This document shows, piece after piece, positions 9,826 through 19,150 of a DNA stretch of 64,000 bases. Positions within the stretch are counted from its first letter, which is position 1; every line of letters starts with the position of its first letter. The position numbers were made by a program, and so were the translations under genes. Where the stretch lies: positions 2,790,001-2,854,000 of the forward strand of contig NZ_CP043450.1 in the NCBI RefSeq assembly GCF_003286415.2, read 5' to 3'. Origin of the DNA: Mucilaginibacter rubeus (GTDB taxonomy: Bacteria; Bacteroidota; Bacteroidia; Sphingobacteriales; Sphingobacteriaceae). The notes under the pieces were generated by a model that made no database searches, was not told where the DNA came from, and saw only the letters and a program-made list of their open reading frames with translations.

Positions 9826-11670
9826 CTATTGTATCACCGGATTAAAGGTTCCGCCATCCCAGCCTGTATTTTGCTGCAAATTTTTGTTTTGTAAAATATA
9901 CTGCGGATCAATAGGGCCAAAATAATAAGCATCAGGTATATTGATTTGGCTGGTTGCACCAGGATCTATCGGTTCATATTTGTAATTGGTGATAGCCTTA
10001 AGAAAAGCGTTACGATCAAACGATGCGGGTGAATTTACTATCAGGTTAGAAAGCTGTGCGGCTATACCACTATTACTTTGCGTAATATCAACACCATATT
10101 GAGAGGATGCAGCCGCGCTGTTAAAGTAAGGCCCGTAAGCATGTAGCGTACCCATGTTATTTAGTACATTAAACATCCGCCTGCGCCTCAAATCCCAAAA
10201 TCGCTTTCCTTCATAAGCAAACTCTATCGCCCGCTCTGTCATAACAGCGTTCAATGTTGCCTGATAATCAGAACCAACCGATGCAGCCAATCCATAATTT
10301 CCTGCACCTGCTGTGATATGAGCCCTTTGGCGGATTTGAATAATGTAAGTCCTCGCTTCGGCCGGATGTTGTACTTCATTAGCGGCCTCGGCAAGGTTAA
10401 GTAAAACCTCAGCATACCTGATGATAGGCCAATCAAAAGCCTGGCGGTTCCAAACGCTTGAACCCAATGTTGTATCAATCCCCTTACGGCAATAAAAACC
10501 CGTGATATTATAATTGGGTGTGGCTTTGTAGGCATCATCTCCGGCTATCGCGTTAAAAATCCACTGCACACGAGGTGTAATGTCTGCAAAATCGTACCTG
10601 GCGCCATTGTATACAATTGTTTGATAGAAACGCGGATCTCTGTCCTTCCAAAACTCCGTCGGGTCATATCCCGAAGCCGGATCGGAAATTGGCATACCAT
10701 TTTTCATTGGATAAGCCTGCACCATTTCCCAGGTAGGATCGCAGGAGCCTGCAGCACCAGATGTTTCAGTTAATGGCCTTTGCCCCTGTTGAAAGCTATT
10801 TGTTTTTTCGGGATAGTGGTAACGTAAGCTCAAAACCATTTCCTTAGCAGCGCCGGCCTTATCATACCACATGTTTTCATTTGGTTTTGCAGTATTATCG
10901 GTATATAAACCATAACCATCGGCATCTAACTCGGTTTTTGCGGCCAACAAAGCACTATAAGCGTCATTCCAATAAGTGGCATTAGGTGTTTTGCAAAACA
11001 ACGGGCTTGCTTTTAATAATAGGGCTTCGCCTTTTACCGCCATAGCCGCGCCTTTGGTAACCCGGCCAATATCATTTGAACCCCAGGTAGCAGGCAATAA
11101 ATTGATTGCGCTATCTAACTGTTTGCCAATAAAGTCAAAACACTCAAGTGATGAATTTCTTTTTACCAGTAAGGTATTTATGTCGGCTGTTGGATCCTGA
11201 ACCGCGGTAATAATCGGCACCCCTCCTAATACCTTTACCATTCTGTAGTATAAATATGCGCGGAAAAAGTATGCCTGACCTTTCAAGCTTTTATAATCAG
11301 CATCAGATAAAGCAGATTTGCTTTTGTCAATATTTGCAAAAAAGTTATTTATAGACCTTACACTTGCCCAATCCCAAACCCTGTCGGGGTAACCGCTTTG
11401 GCTTGTATAAGTGCCTTTAAGAAAAGAATTAAGGCCGTTTCCGCCACTGCCGCCAGAATAAGCCTCGCCGGCCAGTTCTTCGTTCCTGTTCCAGGAAGGT
11501 AAAATATTATAGAAATTGGTTACATATCCTTTTACAAAATCAGGACTTCCCCATTCCTGCTCTGGCGTGATAGGGCCTCCCGGATGATCAACATCAAATA
11601 CCTTTTTACAGGATATTGTTAAAGCAATCATCCCCAATAAAGCGAATAGTATATTGAATTTAAGTTTCAT
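9826..11670 (-). CDS. susD: SusD/RagB-family outer-membrane glycan-binding lipoprotein (PUL 1)
   Basis: The product is 614 aa. The lipobox LTISC puts the lipidated cysteine at residue 21, so the mature protein should sit on the outer leaflet of the outer membrane. SusD-family hallmarks are visible: the N-terminal region with GQAYFFRAYLYYRMVKVLGG (TPR-like helices, about 130-150) and the C-terminal RYAEVLLNLAEAANE and ERAIEFAYEGKRFWDLRR stretches. SusD proteins capture oligosaccharides and form a lid over their SusC channel. The gene lies 18 bases after susC, as usual, and is followed by a hairpin. It is clearly the partner of the adjacent SusC; the ligand cannot be read from the sequence. Confidence 0.95.
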   Translation of the reverse strand: MKLKFNILFALLGMIALTISCKKVFDVDHPGGPITPEQEWGSPDFVKGYVTNFYNILPSWNRNEELAGEAYSGGSGGNGLNSFLKGTYTSQSGYPDRVWDWASVRSINNFFANIDKSKSALSDADYKSLKGQAYFFRAYLYYRMVKVLGGVPIITAVQDPTADINTLLVKRNSSLECFDFIGKQLDSAINLLPATWGSNDIGRVTKGAAMAVKGEALLLKASPLFCKTPNATYWNDAYSALLAAKTELDADGYGLYTDNTAKPNENMWYDKAGAAKEMVLSLRYHYPEKTNSFQQGQRPLTETSGAAGSCDPTWEMVQAYPMKNGMPISDPASGYDPTEFWKDRDPRFYQTIVYNGARYDFADITPRVQWIFNAIAGDDAYKATPNYNITGFYCRKGIDTTLGSSVWNRQAFDWPIIRYAEVLLNLAEAANEVQHPAEARTYIIQIRQRAHITAGAGNYGLAASVGSDYQATLNAVMTERAIEFAYEGKRFWDLRRRRMFNVLNNMGTLHAYGPYFNSAAASSQYGVDITQSNSGIAAQLSNLIVNSPASFDRNAFLKAITNYKYEPIDPGATSQINIPDAYYFGPIDPQYILQNKNLQQNTGWDGGTFNPVIQ

Positions 11671-11688
11671 GATCTAATAATTGAATGT

Positions 11689-14600
11689 TTAAAGTGTTAC
11701 ATTAAGTCCGCAGGTAAACCCTCTTAATACCGGGTACATTCTGAAATCGCCGCCCAGTTCAGGGTCCCAATCGGTTACATGGTTCCATTGATACAGGTTT
11801 TCGCCGCTGAAATAAATTTTTACAGCTTTAACTTTTATTTTCGCCAACAAGCTTGCCGGCAAACTGTAGTCAACAATTAAAGACTTTAACCGTAGGAAAG
11901 CGCCATTCTTTAACCAGAATGTAGAAGACACCTCGCTATTGCTTGTGCCTTGCCAGTCAGTCATAATAGGGCTTGGCATAGTGGCCGTAGAGGCTGTTTG
12001 CGGAGTCCATGCATTTTTCCAGATGGTTAAATTATCATTACCAGGCAAAGGCCGTCTGTAGTAGACGTCGGTAGGCATAATATCGTAGCGACCCAAACCG
12101 GCAAATACTGCGGTGAGGTTAAGCCCTTTCCAGCCAAATGTAAAGTTGAAGCCATAATTAACACGCGGTATCCCATTTTTTGAAATGATTTGCTGGTCAT
12201 TTCCATCAATTTTTCCGTCAGGCAAATCAGTGCCCAACGCCCCCCTGACGTCCTTATACATCAACATTCCGGGCTGTGGCTTGCTGCCAAATATGGTAAA
12301 ATTAGGGCCGTTTGCCTTTAAAATATTATCCACGTCCTGCTGCGTTCTGATAATCCCTTCAGATACATAACCCCATATAACCCCGTTGATGGGCTGTCCG
12401 ATCAGGTTCTGGTAACCACGTACTGATGCAGCCTGGTCAACCTTCAGATATTTATTATCGGCATATGACCAGTTGCCGGACACACGATAGAAAAAGTCAT
12501 TGATGTGCCGTTCATGGCTAAGAGACAGCTCAATACCTCGTGCCGATGCTATCCCATAATTAACTGCAGGCAAGCTTGCTCCAACCGTGCTGGGAACTGA
12601 TGCCACACGTGCGCCAAGAATATCGGTGGTTTTTTTGTACCATAAATCAACAGTTCCTGTAAGGATTCTTTTTGGCATGCCAAAGTCTAAACCCAGGTTG
12701 TAGTTATGATTTTTTTCCCATGTGATATTGGGGTTGATAGTAGATCCCAACGTTGTTGAAGGCGGAAGCCCGGCTCCTATATAAATACCTGAGTTTGCGT
12801 TAAAGTTGTAGGTTTGTTGCCATTGCCATGGAGCGGTATTATCTGTACCGGTTATACCGTAAGAGAAACGGAGCTTCAAGACATCAAGGACTTTAGTATA
12901 TTTTGCAAAGAAATTTTCATTGGCGATATTCCAGCCCGCTGAAACGGCAGGGAAATATCCCCAACGTTTATTTGCCGGGAAAATATAAGAGCCATCGGCC
13001 CGCATGGTAAAGCCAAGCAAATATTTGGAGGCGTAATTGTAGTCGACCCTGCCAAAATAAGAAGCAAAGCCTGTAGGCTGGTTCTGATCGCCCCTAATGT
13101 ACCAGTCGGTGCTATTGGTTGAGCCACCGTTAATTTGCTGATAGTTAGGGTTGCTATAATTATCGTCCCAGATGTTTGTGTAATGGCCCCGGTATGCCGA
13201 TTGTTCATACCCGGCAAATGCGCTTATGTTATGAAGGCCAAAAGAGCGCTCATAATTCAACATCAAATCCAATTGGTAATTAGATGACTGCGAATATGAC
13301 TCTTCCAATTCAGTAGGTGCGCCTACGCCCGAAATCTGGGCCTGATCTAATATCTGGTACCCTCCTGATCGTGTTAAATCCAATTTATCGGTAACGATGT
13401 GGTTGTGGTCGCCCCCGGTTTGGAAATAATAAATGTAAGGTGCATTACGCCACGCTTTGGTATAATTATTAGTGGTATTGTAAGCGAAAGTACCTTTTGC
13501 CGACAATCCGGTGATGCCTGGGATATCATATTTCAATTGAAAAACCGGGGTAATATTGTTACCCGATGGCTTGGTGTAGCCACCATTTCCATTTGCCAGG
13601 TTGGCGGTATTGGTGTTATCAAAGTTGCCAACAGGAAGACCATTAATAAAAGACGGGCGACCGGGATTTACCATCAACAGCCTGTTGTACATGTTCGACA
13701 AATTGAAATCCCCATAATCATAGGCCCAGAACGGGCGACTGCCATTATTCCATTCGCTTTGGATATTTAAATTATAACTCCATCGCTCGGAAATTTGCCC
13801 ATCCACTTTTGCTGTTAAATTATATTTACGGAAGGAATTTGAGGTTGCCCCTTCCTGCTGGAAATAACCTGCCGAGATGTAGTACCTGGCTGCTTGCGAA
13901 CCACCGCTTACGGCTAAGTTATGTGAAGTATTCCATGGATTACGCCAGGTATCCTTTAACCAATCGTATGAATGTGTTTTGAAATAATCTAACTCATCAG
14001 GCGTATAATAGCTTGGATCGCTTGCCGGCAAACCTTTTTGTGCAAAAGCTTCGTTGGCAAAAGTATAAGCATCAAACGCATTCATTCTCCGTGGCGTAAT
14101 TTCACGGTTATTCATTGTATATGATGCGTTGTAGGATATAAATGTTTTATTGGCTACGCCGTGTTTTGTTGTAACCAAAACAACGCCGTTACCACCTCTG
14201 ATACCATAAATTGCGGTTGACGCGGCATCTTTCAGAATACTGATATTATCGATATCGGCCGGATTAATGGTGGAGAATGTTGTTGCATCCCTTACAAAAC
14301 CATCTATCACGTACAATGGATCTGTTCCGCCCTGCCAGGTGGAGGATTCCCTGATTTTAATATTAGCGCTTGCGCCGGGGTAGCTGCCTTGCGTAGTAAC
14401 AGTAACGCCCGGTGACAGGCCTTGCAACAAATTGGCTGGGGAAGATGTAGGGCGGTTTTCAAGGGCAGATGATTTAATTACCCCTATTGCACCTGTCAGG
14501 TTTTCTTTTTTCTGCGTACCATAAGCAACCACAACTATTTCACTAAGCCCGCTTACATCGGCTTCCATCTTTACCAGCATAGGTGTACCAGGGGTAGCCT

Positions 14601-15177
14601 GCAATTCTTTTTTTACATAGCCCACGAATGAAAAAACAAGTGTTGCGTTCCCATCCGGAACCTCAATGCTGAATTTACCATTAACGTCAGATATAGCGAC
14701 GGTTTGACTTCCCTTTACTACAATGGTAACGCCGGCCAGGGGTATATTTTTGTTATCAAATACCTGCCCGCTTATCTTAACCGGACTTACATTTAAGCTG
14801 GTAACCACATTATCAACAGCCTTTTCAATTTGCTGAAGAACAATGTTGTTATTAACCTTTTTATAAGTTAAGGGCTGATTTTTAAGGCATTCTTTTAAAG
14901 CCTCATCTATTGAGGCATCTTTCAGATGAATGGTTACACTTTTATTCAGTACATCTTTTGAATCATAAAAAAACACGAATCCTGTTTGTTTATTTATCTG
15001 ATTAAGTACTTTTTTTAGTGAGGAATTTGTTTCATCCAGGTTAATTTTTTGACTATACACTTTTGCACTACATTCAAGAAGGGCAACTAACATGATCAAG
15101 GTAGTCAATTTCATAACTAATAACATTTTGCGCGGCCACGGACAATGCATGGCCATTAAAAAAGCATTTAATTTCAT
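11689..15177 (-). CDS. susC: SusC/RagA TonB-dependent glycan transporter with STN signalling domain (PUL 1)
   Basis: This is an outer-membrane oligosaccharide importer of about 1162 aa. After a long export signal (MKLNAFLMAMHCPWPRK, core ending KVYSQ) come an STN domain (about 45-110), a carboxypeptidase-D-regulatory-like domain (about 135-210), a TonB-box-like VVVAYGTQKKENLTGA, the plug (YVIDGFVRDATTF) and the beta-barrel. The STN domain is the part that contacts a FecR anti-sigma factor, so uptake is probably coupled to the adjacent FecR/ECF pair. I chose the ATG at 15177 over one 15 codons upstream, because bases just upstream of it match the leader of the other SusC in the window (ACTTT, then GTTAAC). 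The 225-base gap to fecR carries the leader elements listed separately. Confidence 0.93.
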   Translation of the reverse strand: MKLNAFLMAMHCPWPRKMLLVMKLTTLIMLVALLECSAKVYSQKINLDETNSSLKKVLNQINKQTGFVFFYDSKDVLNKSVTIHLKDASIDEALKECLKNQPLTYKKVNNNIVLQQIEKAVDNVVTSLNVSPVKISGQVFDNKNIPLAGVTIVVKGSQTVAISDVNGKFSIEVPDGNATLVFSFVGYVKKELQATPGTPMLVKMEADVSGLSEIVVVAYGTQKKENLTGAIGVIKSSALENRPTSSPANLLQGLSPGVTVTTQGSYPGASANIKIRESSTWQGGTDPLYVIDGFVRDATTFSTINPADIDNISILKDAASTAIYGIRGGNGVVLVTTKHGVANKTFISYNASYTMNNREITPRRMNAFDAYTFANEAFAQKGLPASDPSYYTPDELDYFKTHSYDWLKDTWRNPWNTSHNLAVSGGSQAARYYISAGYFQQEGATSNSFRKYNLTAKVDGQISERWSYNLNIQSEWNNGSRPFWAYDYGDFNLSNMYNRLLMVNPGRPSFINGLPVGNFDNTNTANLANGNGGYTKPSGNNITPVFQLKYDIPGITGLSAKGTFAYNTTNNYTKAWRNAPYIYYFQTGGDHNHIVTDKLDLTRSGGYQILDQAQISGVGAPTELEESYSQSSNYQLDLMLNYERSFGLHNISAFAGYEQSAYRGHYTNIWDDNYSNPNYQQINGGSTNSTDWYIRGDQNQPTGFASYFGRVDYNYASKYLLGFTMRADGSYIFPANKRWGYFPAVSAGWNIANENFFAKYTKVLDVLKLRFSYGITGTDNTAPWQWQQTYNFNANSGIYIGAGLPPSTTLGSTINPNITWEKNHNYNLGLDFGMPKRILTGTVDLWYKKTTDILGARVASVPSTVGASLPAVNYGIASARGIELSLSHERHINDFFYRVSGNWSYADNKYLKVDQAASVRGYQNLIGQPINGVIWGYVSEGIIRTQQDVDNILKANGPNFTIFGSKPQPGMLMYKDVRGALGTDLPDGKIDGNDQQIISKNGIPRVNYGFNFTFGWKGLNLTAVFAGLGRYDIMPTDVYYRRPLPGNDNLTIWKNAWTPQTASTATMPSPIMTDWQGTSNSEVSSTFWLKNGAFLRLKSLIVDYSLPASLLAKIKVKAVKIYFSGENLYQWNHVTDWDPELGGDFRMYPVLRGFTCGLNVTL

Positions 15178-15188
15178 ACTTTTGTTGA

Positions 15189-15248
15189 GTTGGGTTAACA
15201 GATAGTTAGAGACACTAAACATATTCCCGTTTTGCGGGGAGGGTTAAC
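15189..15248 (-). promoter_or_regulatory. susC leader with two GGTTAAC repeats (PUL 1)
   Basis: GGGTTAAC occurs at 15192-15199 and again at 15241-15248, both between fecR and the susC start. The susC leader of PUL 2 has the same motif twice in the same place. GTTAAC is self-complementary. It may be a regulator site or part of a leader RNA structure. Confidence 0.45.
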
Positions 15249-15260
15249 TCAATATTTATC

Positions 15261-15296
15261 CGCATTCCGATTGCCCTCGGGATGCGTTTTTTTTTT
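15261..15296 (+). terminator. Plus-strand intrinsic terminator in the fecR-susC gap (PUL 1)
   Basis: A 10-bp stem (CGCATTCCGA with TCGGGATGCG, one G-T pair) with a 6-base loop is followed by ten T on the plus strand. No plus-strand protein gene precedes it, so it is oriented to end an RNA antisense to the susC leader. Confidence 0.75.
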
Positions 15297-15402
15297 GAGC
15301 TAACCTTATGGGAGATGGGCCTGAATTTTAAAGGCCGGATGTGTATTTATTTTTCCATATGGTTCTCCTTGTTTTAGGTGAATAATTGATTAATTACAGG
15401 TG

Positions 15403-16527
15403 TTAATTCATTACAATAATTGTTTTCCCATCTATTTTGCAATGGATCTGCTTGAAGTTCAGAATATCCAGTATCTGGGATAAATTGACATTCCGGGAAA
15501 TTTCGCCCGAAAACCTGCGGGATGGTAATTGTCCTTCATATTTTATCTCCACACCATACCAGCGCGAAAGCTGCCGCATTACTTCCTGAATATTATTATC
15601 TTCAAAAAAGAAAAAGCCGTTTTTCCAGGCAACAACCTCGTCCGGATCTACAGTCATTACATTGATCAAGCCGTGGTCAAACCTTGCCTGTTGGCCGGGT
15701 TTAATGATATTACTCACTCTCCCGGCTGATACTTTTACACTGCCTTCCAATAAGGTAGTTTTAACAGCCTGCTCATCATTGTATGCATTGATATTAAAAT
15801 GGGTACCTAATACTTCTACCGTTTGTCCGTTTGAAATTACTTTAAACGGCTTTCTGGCATTGTGTGCAACTTCAAAATATGCCTCCCCGGTAAGTTCAAC
15901 CCTGCGCTCACTGCCATTAAAAACTACCGGATATTTTATTGAAGAAGAAGCGTTTAACCATACTTTGGTGCCATCAGCCAAAATAAATTGATACTGCCCC
16001 CCTTGTGGAGTAGCGGCGGTGTTGTATACATCAGTTTTTGAAGTGTGGCTGCTGCTTACATCATTGTAGCTAATTTGCCCATCAGCAGCCTTCTTTATAA
16101 TGATATTACCCTGGCTGGCAAGTTTTCCAATCTTTGCGCTATTTAATACAATAGTACTCCCATCTCCTAAAGTTAATATGGCTTTGTTTCCTCCCGGAGT
16201 TACGTCCTGTTTCTGAGGTTTAACTGTAGCTATTTGCCGGCGGGAATTATTATTAATGCTAAAAAAATATCCACCCACAGCCAGGAAAAAAAGTATTGAA
16301 GCAGCCACTGCCCAACGCGATAATTGGATCCTTCTTGAGCCGCCATGTATTTCATTCAACAGCTTATCGAGGCTCTCTTTTTGATCCTCTTCCAATTGCC
16401 GCTGTGACAAATAAGGATTATCATGTTTATATTTTGCATACCAGCTTTCAACCAAAGCATTCTCTGCCTGGGTAGTCATTCCCTTGTTGTACCGTTCTAT
16501 TAAATCTTCAATGTCTTGTGGTTGCAT
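15403..16527 (-). CDS. fecR: FecR-family anti-sigma factor (PUL 1)
   Basis: The 374-aa product has a cytoplasmic N-terminal part (residues 1-85) that would bind the ECF sigma factor. One membrane helix follows (about 86-107, WAVAASILFFLAVGGYFFSI). The periplasmic FecR domain contains TPQGGQYQFILADGTKVWL and GEAYFEVAH. A C-terminal STN-like domain (DUF4974 type) ends at NFKQIHCKIDGKTIIV. The family relays substrate binding at a SusC with an STN domain to a sigma factor. It lies immediately upstream of such a SusC and is divergent from an ECF sigma gene. Length and domain order are typical. Confidence 0.93.
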   Translation of the reverse strand: MQPQDIEDLIERYNKGMTTQAENALVESWYAKYKHDNPYLSQRQLEEDQKESLDKLLNEIHGGSRRIQLSRWAVAASILFFLAVGGYFFSINNNSRRQIATVKPQKQDVTPGGNKAILTLGDGSTIVLNSAKIGKLASQGNIIIKKAADGQISYNDVSSSHTSKTDVYNTAATPQGGQYQFILADGTKVWLNASSSIKYPVVFNGSERRVELTGEAYFEVAHNARKPFKVISNGQTVEVLGTHFNINAYNDEQAVKTTLLEGSVKVSAGRVSNIIKPGQQARFDHGLINVMTVDPDEVVAWKNGFFFFEDNNIQEVMRQLSRWYGVEIKYEGQLPSRRFSGEISRNVNLSQILDILNFKQIHCKIDGKTIIVMN

Positions 16528-16763
16528 AATCTTTAAAGGATATGTTATCCTTATTATCCGATATACAACTACTGTAGTGGGGAGGGAGTAGATAAAATTT
16601 AAAAAAACTGAAAATAATTTTCAAGATGATAGATTAGGGATGGTAACACACACTATTGCTTTGAGAATGCTTATAGCATATTGATCTTACATTAGTTAAT
16701 CCGGGCTGCCAGATTTAAAAGGTCAATGCAATTACATATAAAACTTCATCGTAAACAAGCTCA

Positions 16764-16778
16764 ACGCAAACGTTTGTT
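16764..16778. promoter_or_regulatory. LacI-type operator-like palindrome
   Basis: ACGCAAACGTTTGTT has the AAACGTTT core with flanking GC/GT, like LacI/GalR-family operators. It lies 240 bases upstream of the fecR start in the divergent fecR-sigma intergenic region. Confidence 0.5.
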
Positions 16779-16977
16779 TCTGATAACAAGGCACATAATT
16801 GCATTTTTTGAACCTTATAACTACTCAGCATAATTATTGAAAGCCCATATTAATTATCCCGATAGGAAATTGTTTACGAATCAGTTAAAAAAATCGTTAT
16901 AAATCAGGCGGTTGAAGATATAAGATACTTACGTTGAGAATTAAGAGCTCTTTACTAAAGCCTATTTCCCAGAATTA

Positions 16978-16993
16978 ACGCAAACGGTTGCGT
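16978..16993. promoter_or_regulatory. Second LacI-type operator-like palindrome
   Basis: ACGCAA-ACGG-TTGCGT is a 6+6 palindrome with a 4-base centre, about 215 bases from the site at 16764 and 160 bases upstream of the sigma gene. Two spaced sites in one control region suggest a looping or dual-promoter arrangement. Confidence 0.5.
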
Positions 16994-17060
16994 AGAACTT
17001 TAGCACTTAAAATCACTCCAGTCCTATTAATTTGTAACAACAATTATACGACAGATAAGC

Positions 17061-17098
17061 GAGGCCCGATTTCAGGCGATTAGTGTATCCCGGGCCTC
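17061..17098. repeat. Inverted repeat upstream of ECF sigma gene
   Basis: GAGGCCCG (17061-17068) and CGGGCCTC (17091-17098) form a perfect 8-bp GC-rich stem with a 22-base loop, 55 bases before the sigma start codon. There is no T-run, so it is not a terminator; it may be a leader RNA hairpin or a protein site. Confidence 0.4.
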
Positions 17099-17153
17099 AA
17101 TGGTCAGCAATCAATAAATATCGCTTGCAAATTTATAATCAATGTAAACCTTA

Positions 17154-17723
17154 ATGGCTTTGTACGGTAACTATAGTGATGACGATTTGATAACGCTGTT
17201 AAGGCAAGATGACATATCTGCTTTTACGGCGATTCATTCGCGCTATTATAAAGCGTTATATCAGCATGCTTATAAAAGACTACCAGACAGGGATACTGTT
17301 AAAGATATCCTTCAGGACCTATTTATCTCTATATGGGCCCAAAGGGGATCAATTGACGTTAAAGGTAGTTTAGAGGCTTATTTGTGCACAGCTGTCCGAA
17401 ACAAAGTTTTAAATTTTTTCAAGCACGAGAAAGTTAAATCTAACTACATCGCCTCGTTGATTCACTTTGAGGAAACCGGTAAGTGCACCACAGACGAAAA
17501 GTTAAGGAATAAAGAGCTTATTGCCTTGGTTAAGGCCGAGGTAAACTCTTTACCTCCAAAAATGAAACAGGTATTTGAATTAAGCAGGGATTCGAACTTG
17601 TCCCACAACGAAATTGCCGAAATATTAGATATAAGCCCATTAACCGTTAGAAAACAGGTAAATAATTCTTTAAAAATATTGAGGGTGAAATTAGCATCAT
17701 ACCTGCTAACGTTTTTTCTATAA
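17154..17723 (+). CDS. ECF sigma-70 factor, FecI/RpoE-like (PUL 1 regulator)
   Basis: This 189-aa protein has sigma region 2 at about 20-90 (FTAIHSRYYKALYQHAYKRL, then DILQDLFISIWAQRG) and region 4 at about 125-180 (LPPKMKQVFELSRDSNLSHNEIAEIL, then TVRKQVNNSLKILR), the standard two-region ECF layout. It is the only plus-strand gene in PUL 1 and is divergent from the FecR anti-sigma gene, which fits a FecR-controlled sigma factor driving the adjacent susCD operon. The control region between the two holds two LacI-type palindromes and a GC-rich inverted repeat. A hairpin with a T-run follows 160 bases after the stop. Confidence 0.92.
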   Translation: MALYGNYSDDDLITLLRQDDISAFTAIHSRYYKALYQHAYKRLPDRDTVKDILQDLFISIWAQRGSIDVKGSLEAYLCTAVRNKVLNFFKHEKVKSNYIASLIHFEETGKCTTDEKLRNKELIALVKAEVNSLPPKMKQVFELSRDSNLSHNEIAEILDISPLTVRKQVNNSLKILRVKLASYLLTFFL

Positions 17724-17885
17724 CGGCTTTATCAAGGCACGGCATCGTCTAACCATCGAAGACAAGATATCACTTTCAACTATTAATACAATCAAAAGAG
17801 TTCATATGGATATTTTAATTATTTGTTCTCCAGTTTATTGAAAAAACAATGATGTTAATTGTCGCACTGGGTCACTCCGGCACCT

Positions 17886-17920
17886 AAGGGAGATACTAAA
17901 TTAGAAGCACCTCCCTTTTT
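17886..17920 (+). terminator. Probable terminator of the ECF sigma gene
   Basis: AAGGGAG (17886-17892) pairs with CTCCCTT (17911-17917) around an 18-base loop and runs into five T. It lies downstream of the sigma gene, in its orientation. The long loop makes it a moderate candidate. Confidence 0.45.
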
Positions 17921-17974
17921 CATCTCATCAAATGACTTCTTGCTCCGGATCATTATTCATTAACGATCAAATGC

Positions 17975-19066
17975 TCAATTTACAACACTTGGAATGGGAT
18001 CGCCGATAGGATTTACGGAAGTAAAATTGAACCCTAATAACCCAGCGATGGTTTTTGCATATTGATCCTGGTATATCTGTCCGTTATCCTTTACCTCCCC
18101 CAAACGTTTTACTTTAGGGCCCAAAACCATTAGCCAGGTATCATTTGCATGCGGAATGCTGGCGCCATGGCTCGTCCATTGGTTTCCATCGCCCCTGCCA
18201 TGATCAGGCATAATCATAATGGTAGTATTGTTTTTATAAAACGGATCGTTTTGTACATACGTCCACAGTTTACCTATCATGGCGTCTATACTATGTATAG
18301 CATCCAGGTAAAAGTCATATCTACCTTCATGCGCCTGGTCGTCGGTATCTGCCAGGTCAAGGTAAACCACTTTGGGGTGTTTGGCCATGATGTATGATTT
18401 TGCCAGCGCGTAGGTTGTAGCATCCAGGCGTTCGCCATTACCCCATATTTTAGGTTCATAATGCTGTATTTCGTTAGCCAATTTCTCGGCTTCTGTCAAA
18501 TCGCTTCCTTTCAGGTCTTCAAACGGATTATTTACCAGCATACCGTTCCGGTTACGGTTAATAATCCTGGCAACGGCATCCCATGAGGCAAAAGCCACCA
18601 CTTTTTTAGTATATCCCTTTTGCTGATTAATAAATTCCAGCACATTTTTGTTAGGATTATCCGGGTAATCATTTGAATTTACTTTAGGATCGGCATAGCC
18701 TGTTAAATTTTCGCTGCGGCCCGGGTATGAGAACCAATAGGTATTTTTAACATTTACCAGGCTTCCCAGATCGCGGTTACCATATAACTGACCATTTTTT
18801 TCAATTGTGCTCCAAACAAAAGGCATGAGTTTGGCCCGGCGGTCCTGCTGATCTTCGGCCCAATATTTATTGATACGTTGAGCGGAATCCTGTGAGTTAA
18901 ATTTTTTACCGGTAATGAGCTGTTTTTCTGCCCCGTGAAAAATTTCTTTCCACCGGAGGCCATCTATAGATATAACTATAATGTTCCCGGATTTAGCAGT
19001 ATTTTGAGCAGAAACAGATCCTGCACTAAAAAATGCAAATAGGATTAAAACTAATATTTTTTTCAT
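17975..19066 (-). CDS. Secreted alkaline-phosphatase-superfamily phosphodiesterase-like protein
   Basis: The 363-aa product has a signal peptide (residues 1-20, ending SVSAQ). It shows the two-metal site pattern of the type I phosphodiesterase/nucleotide pyrophosphatase branch of the alkaline phosphatase superfamily: VISIDGLRW with Asp35 near the N-terminus, DLADTDDQAHEGRYD around 240, and PDHGRGDGNQWTSHG near 290-300. No sulfatase C-x-P-S-R motif is seen, so a phosphate ester or diester is more likely than sulfate. It is the last gene of PUL 2 (same strand, 85 bases after the fucosidase gene) and may remove phosphate groups from the imported glycan. The superfamily is certain enough; the substrate is not. 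Confidence 0.8.
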   Translation of the reverse strand: MKKILVLILFAFFSAGSVSAQNTAKSGNIIVISIDGLRWKEIFHGAEKQLITGKKFNSQDSAQRINKYWAEDQQDRRAKLMPFVWSTIEKNGQLYGNRDLGSLVNVKNTYWFSYPGRSENLTGYADPKVNSNDYPDNPNKNVLEFINQQKGYTKKVVAFASWDAVARIINRNRNGMLVNNPFEDLKGSDLTEAEKLANEIQHYEPKIWGNGERLDATTYALAKSYIMAKHPKVVYLDLADTDDQAHEGRYDFYLDAIHSIDAMIGKLWTYVQNDPFYKNNTTIMIMPDHGRGDGNQWTSHGASIPHANDTWLMVLGPKVKRLGEVKDNGQIYQDQYAKTIAGLLGFNFTSVNPIGDPIPSVVN

Positions 19067-19150
19067 TTTATGAGTTATGGTATTTTATATAAGATGCTTT
19101 CGATCTGCCGGGCAGGCCCTTCATCTTTTAAATAGTCTTTATTACTGGTT

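Noticed and set aside
12876..13217. Minus-strand 113-codon frame within susC of PUL 1
   Set aside because: It is an out-of-frame shadow of the SusC gene.
17975..19066. Sulfatase assignment for the alkaline-phosphatase-superfamily protein
   Set aside because: The C/S-x-P-S-R sulfatase motif needed for formylglycine is absent.
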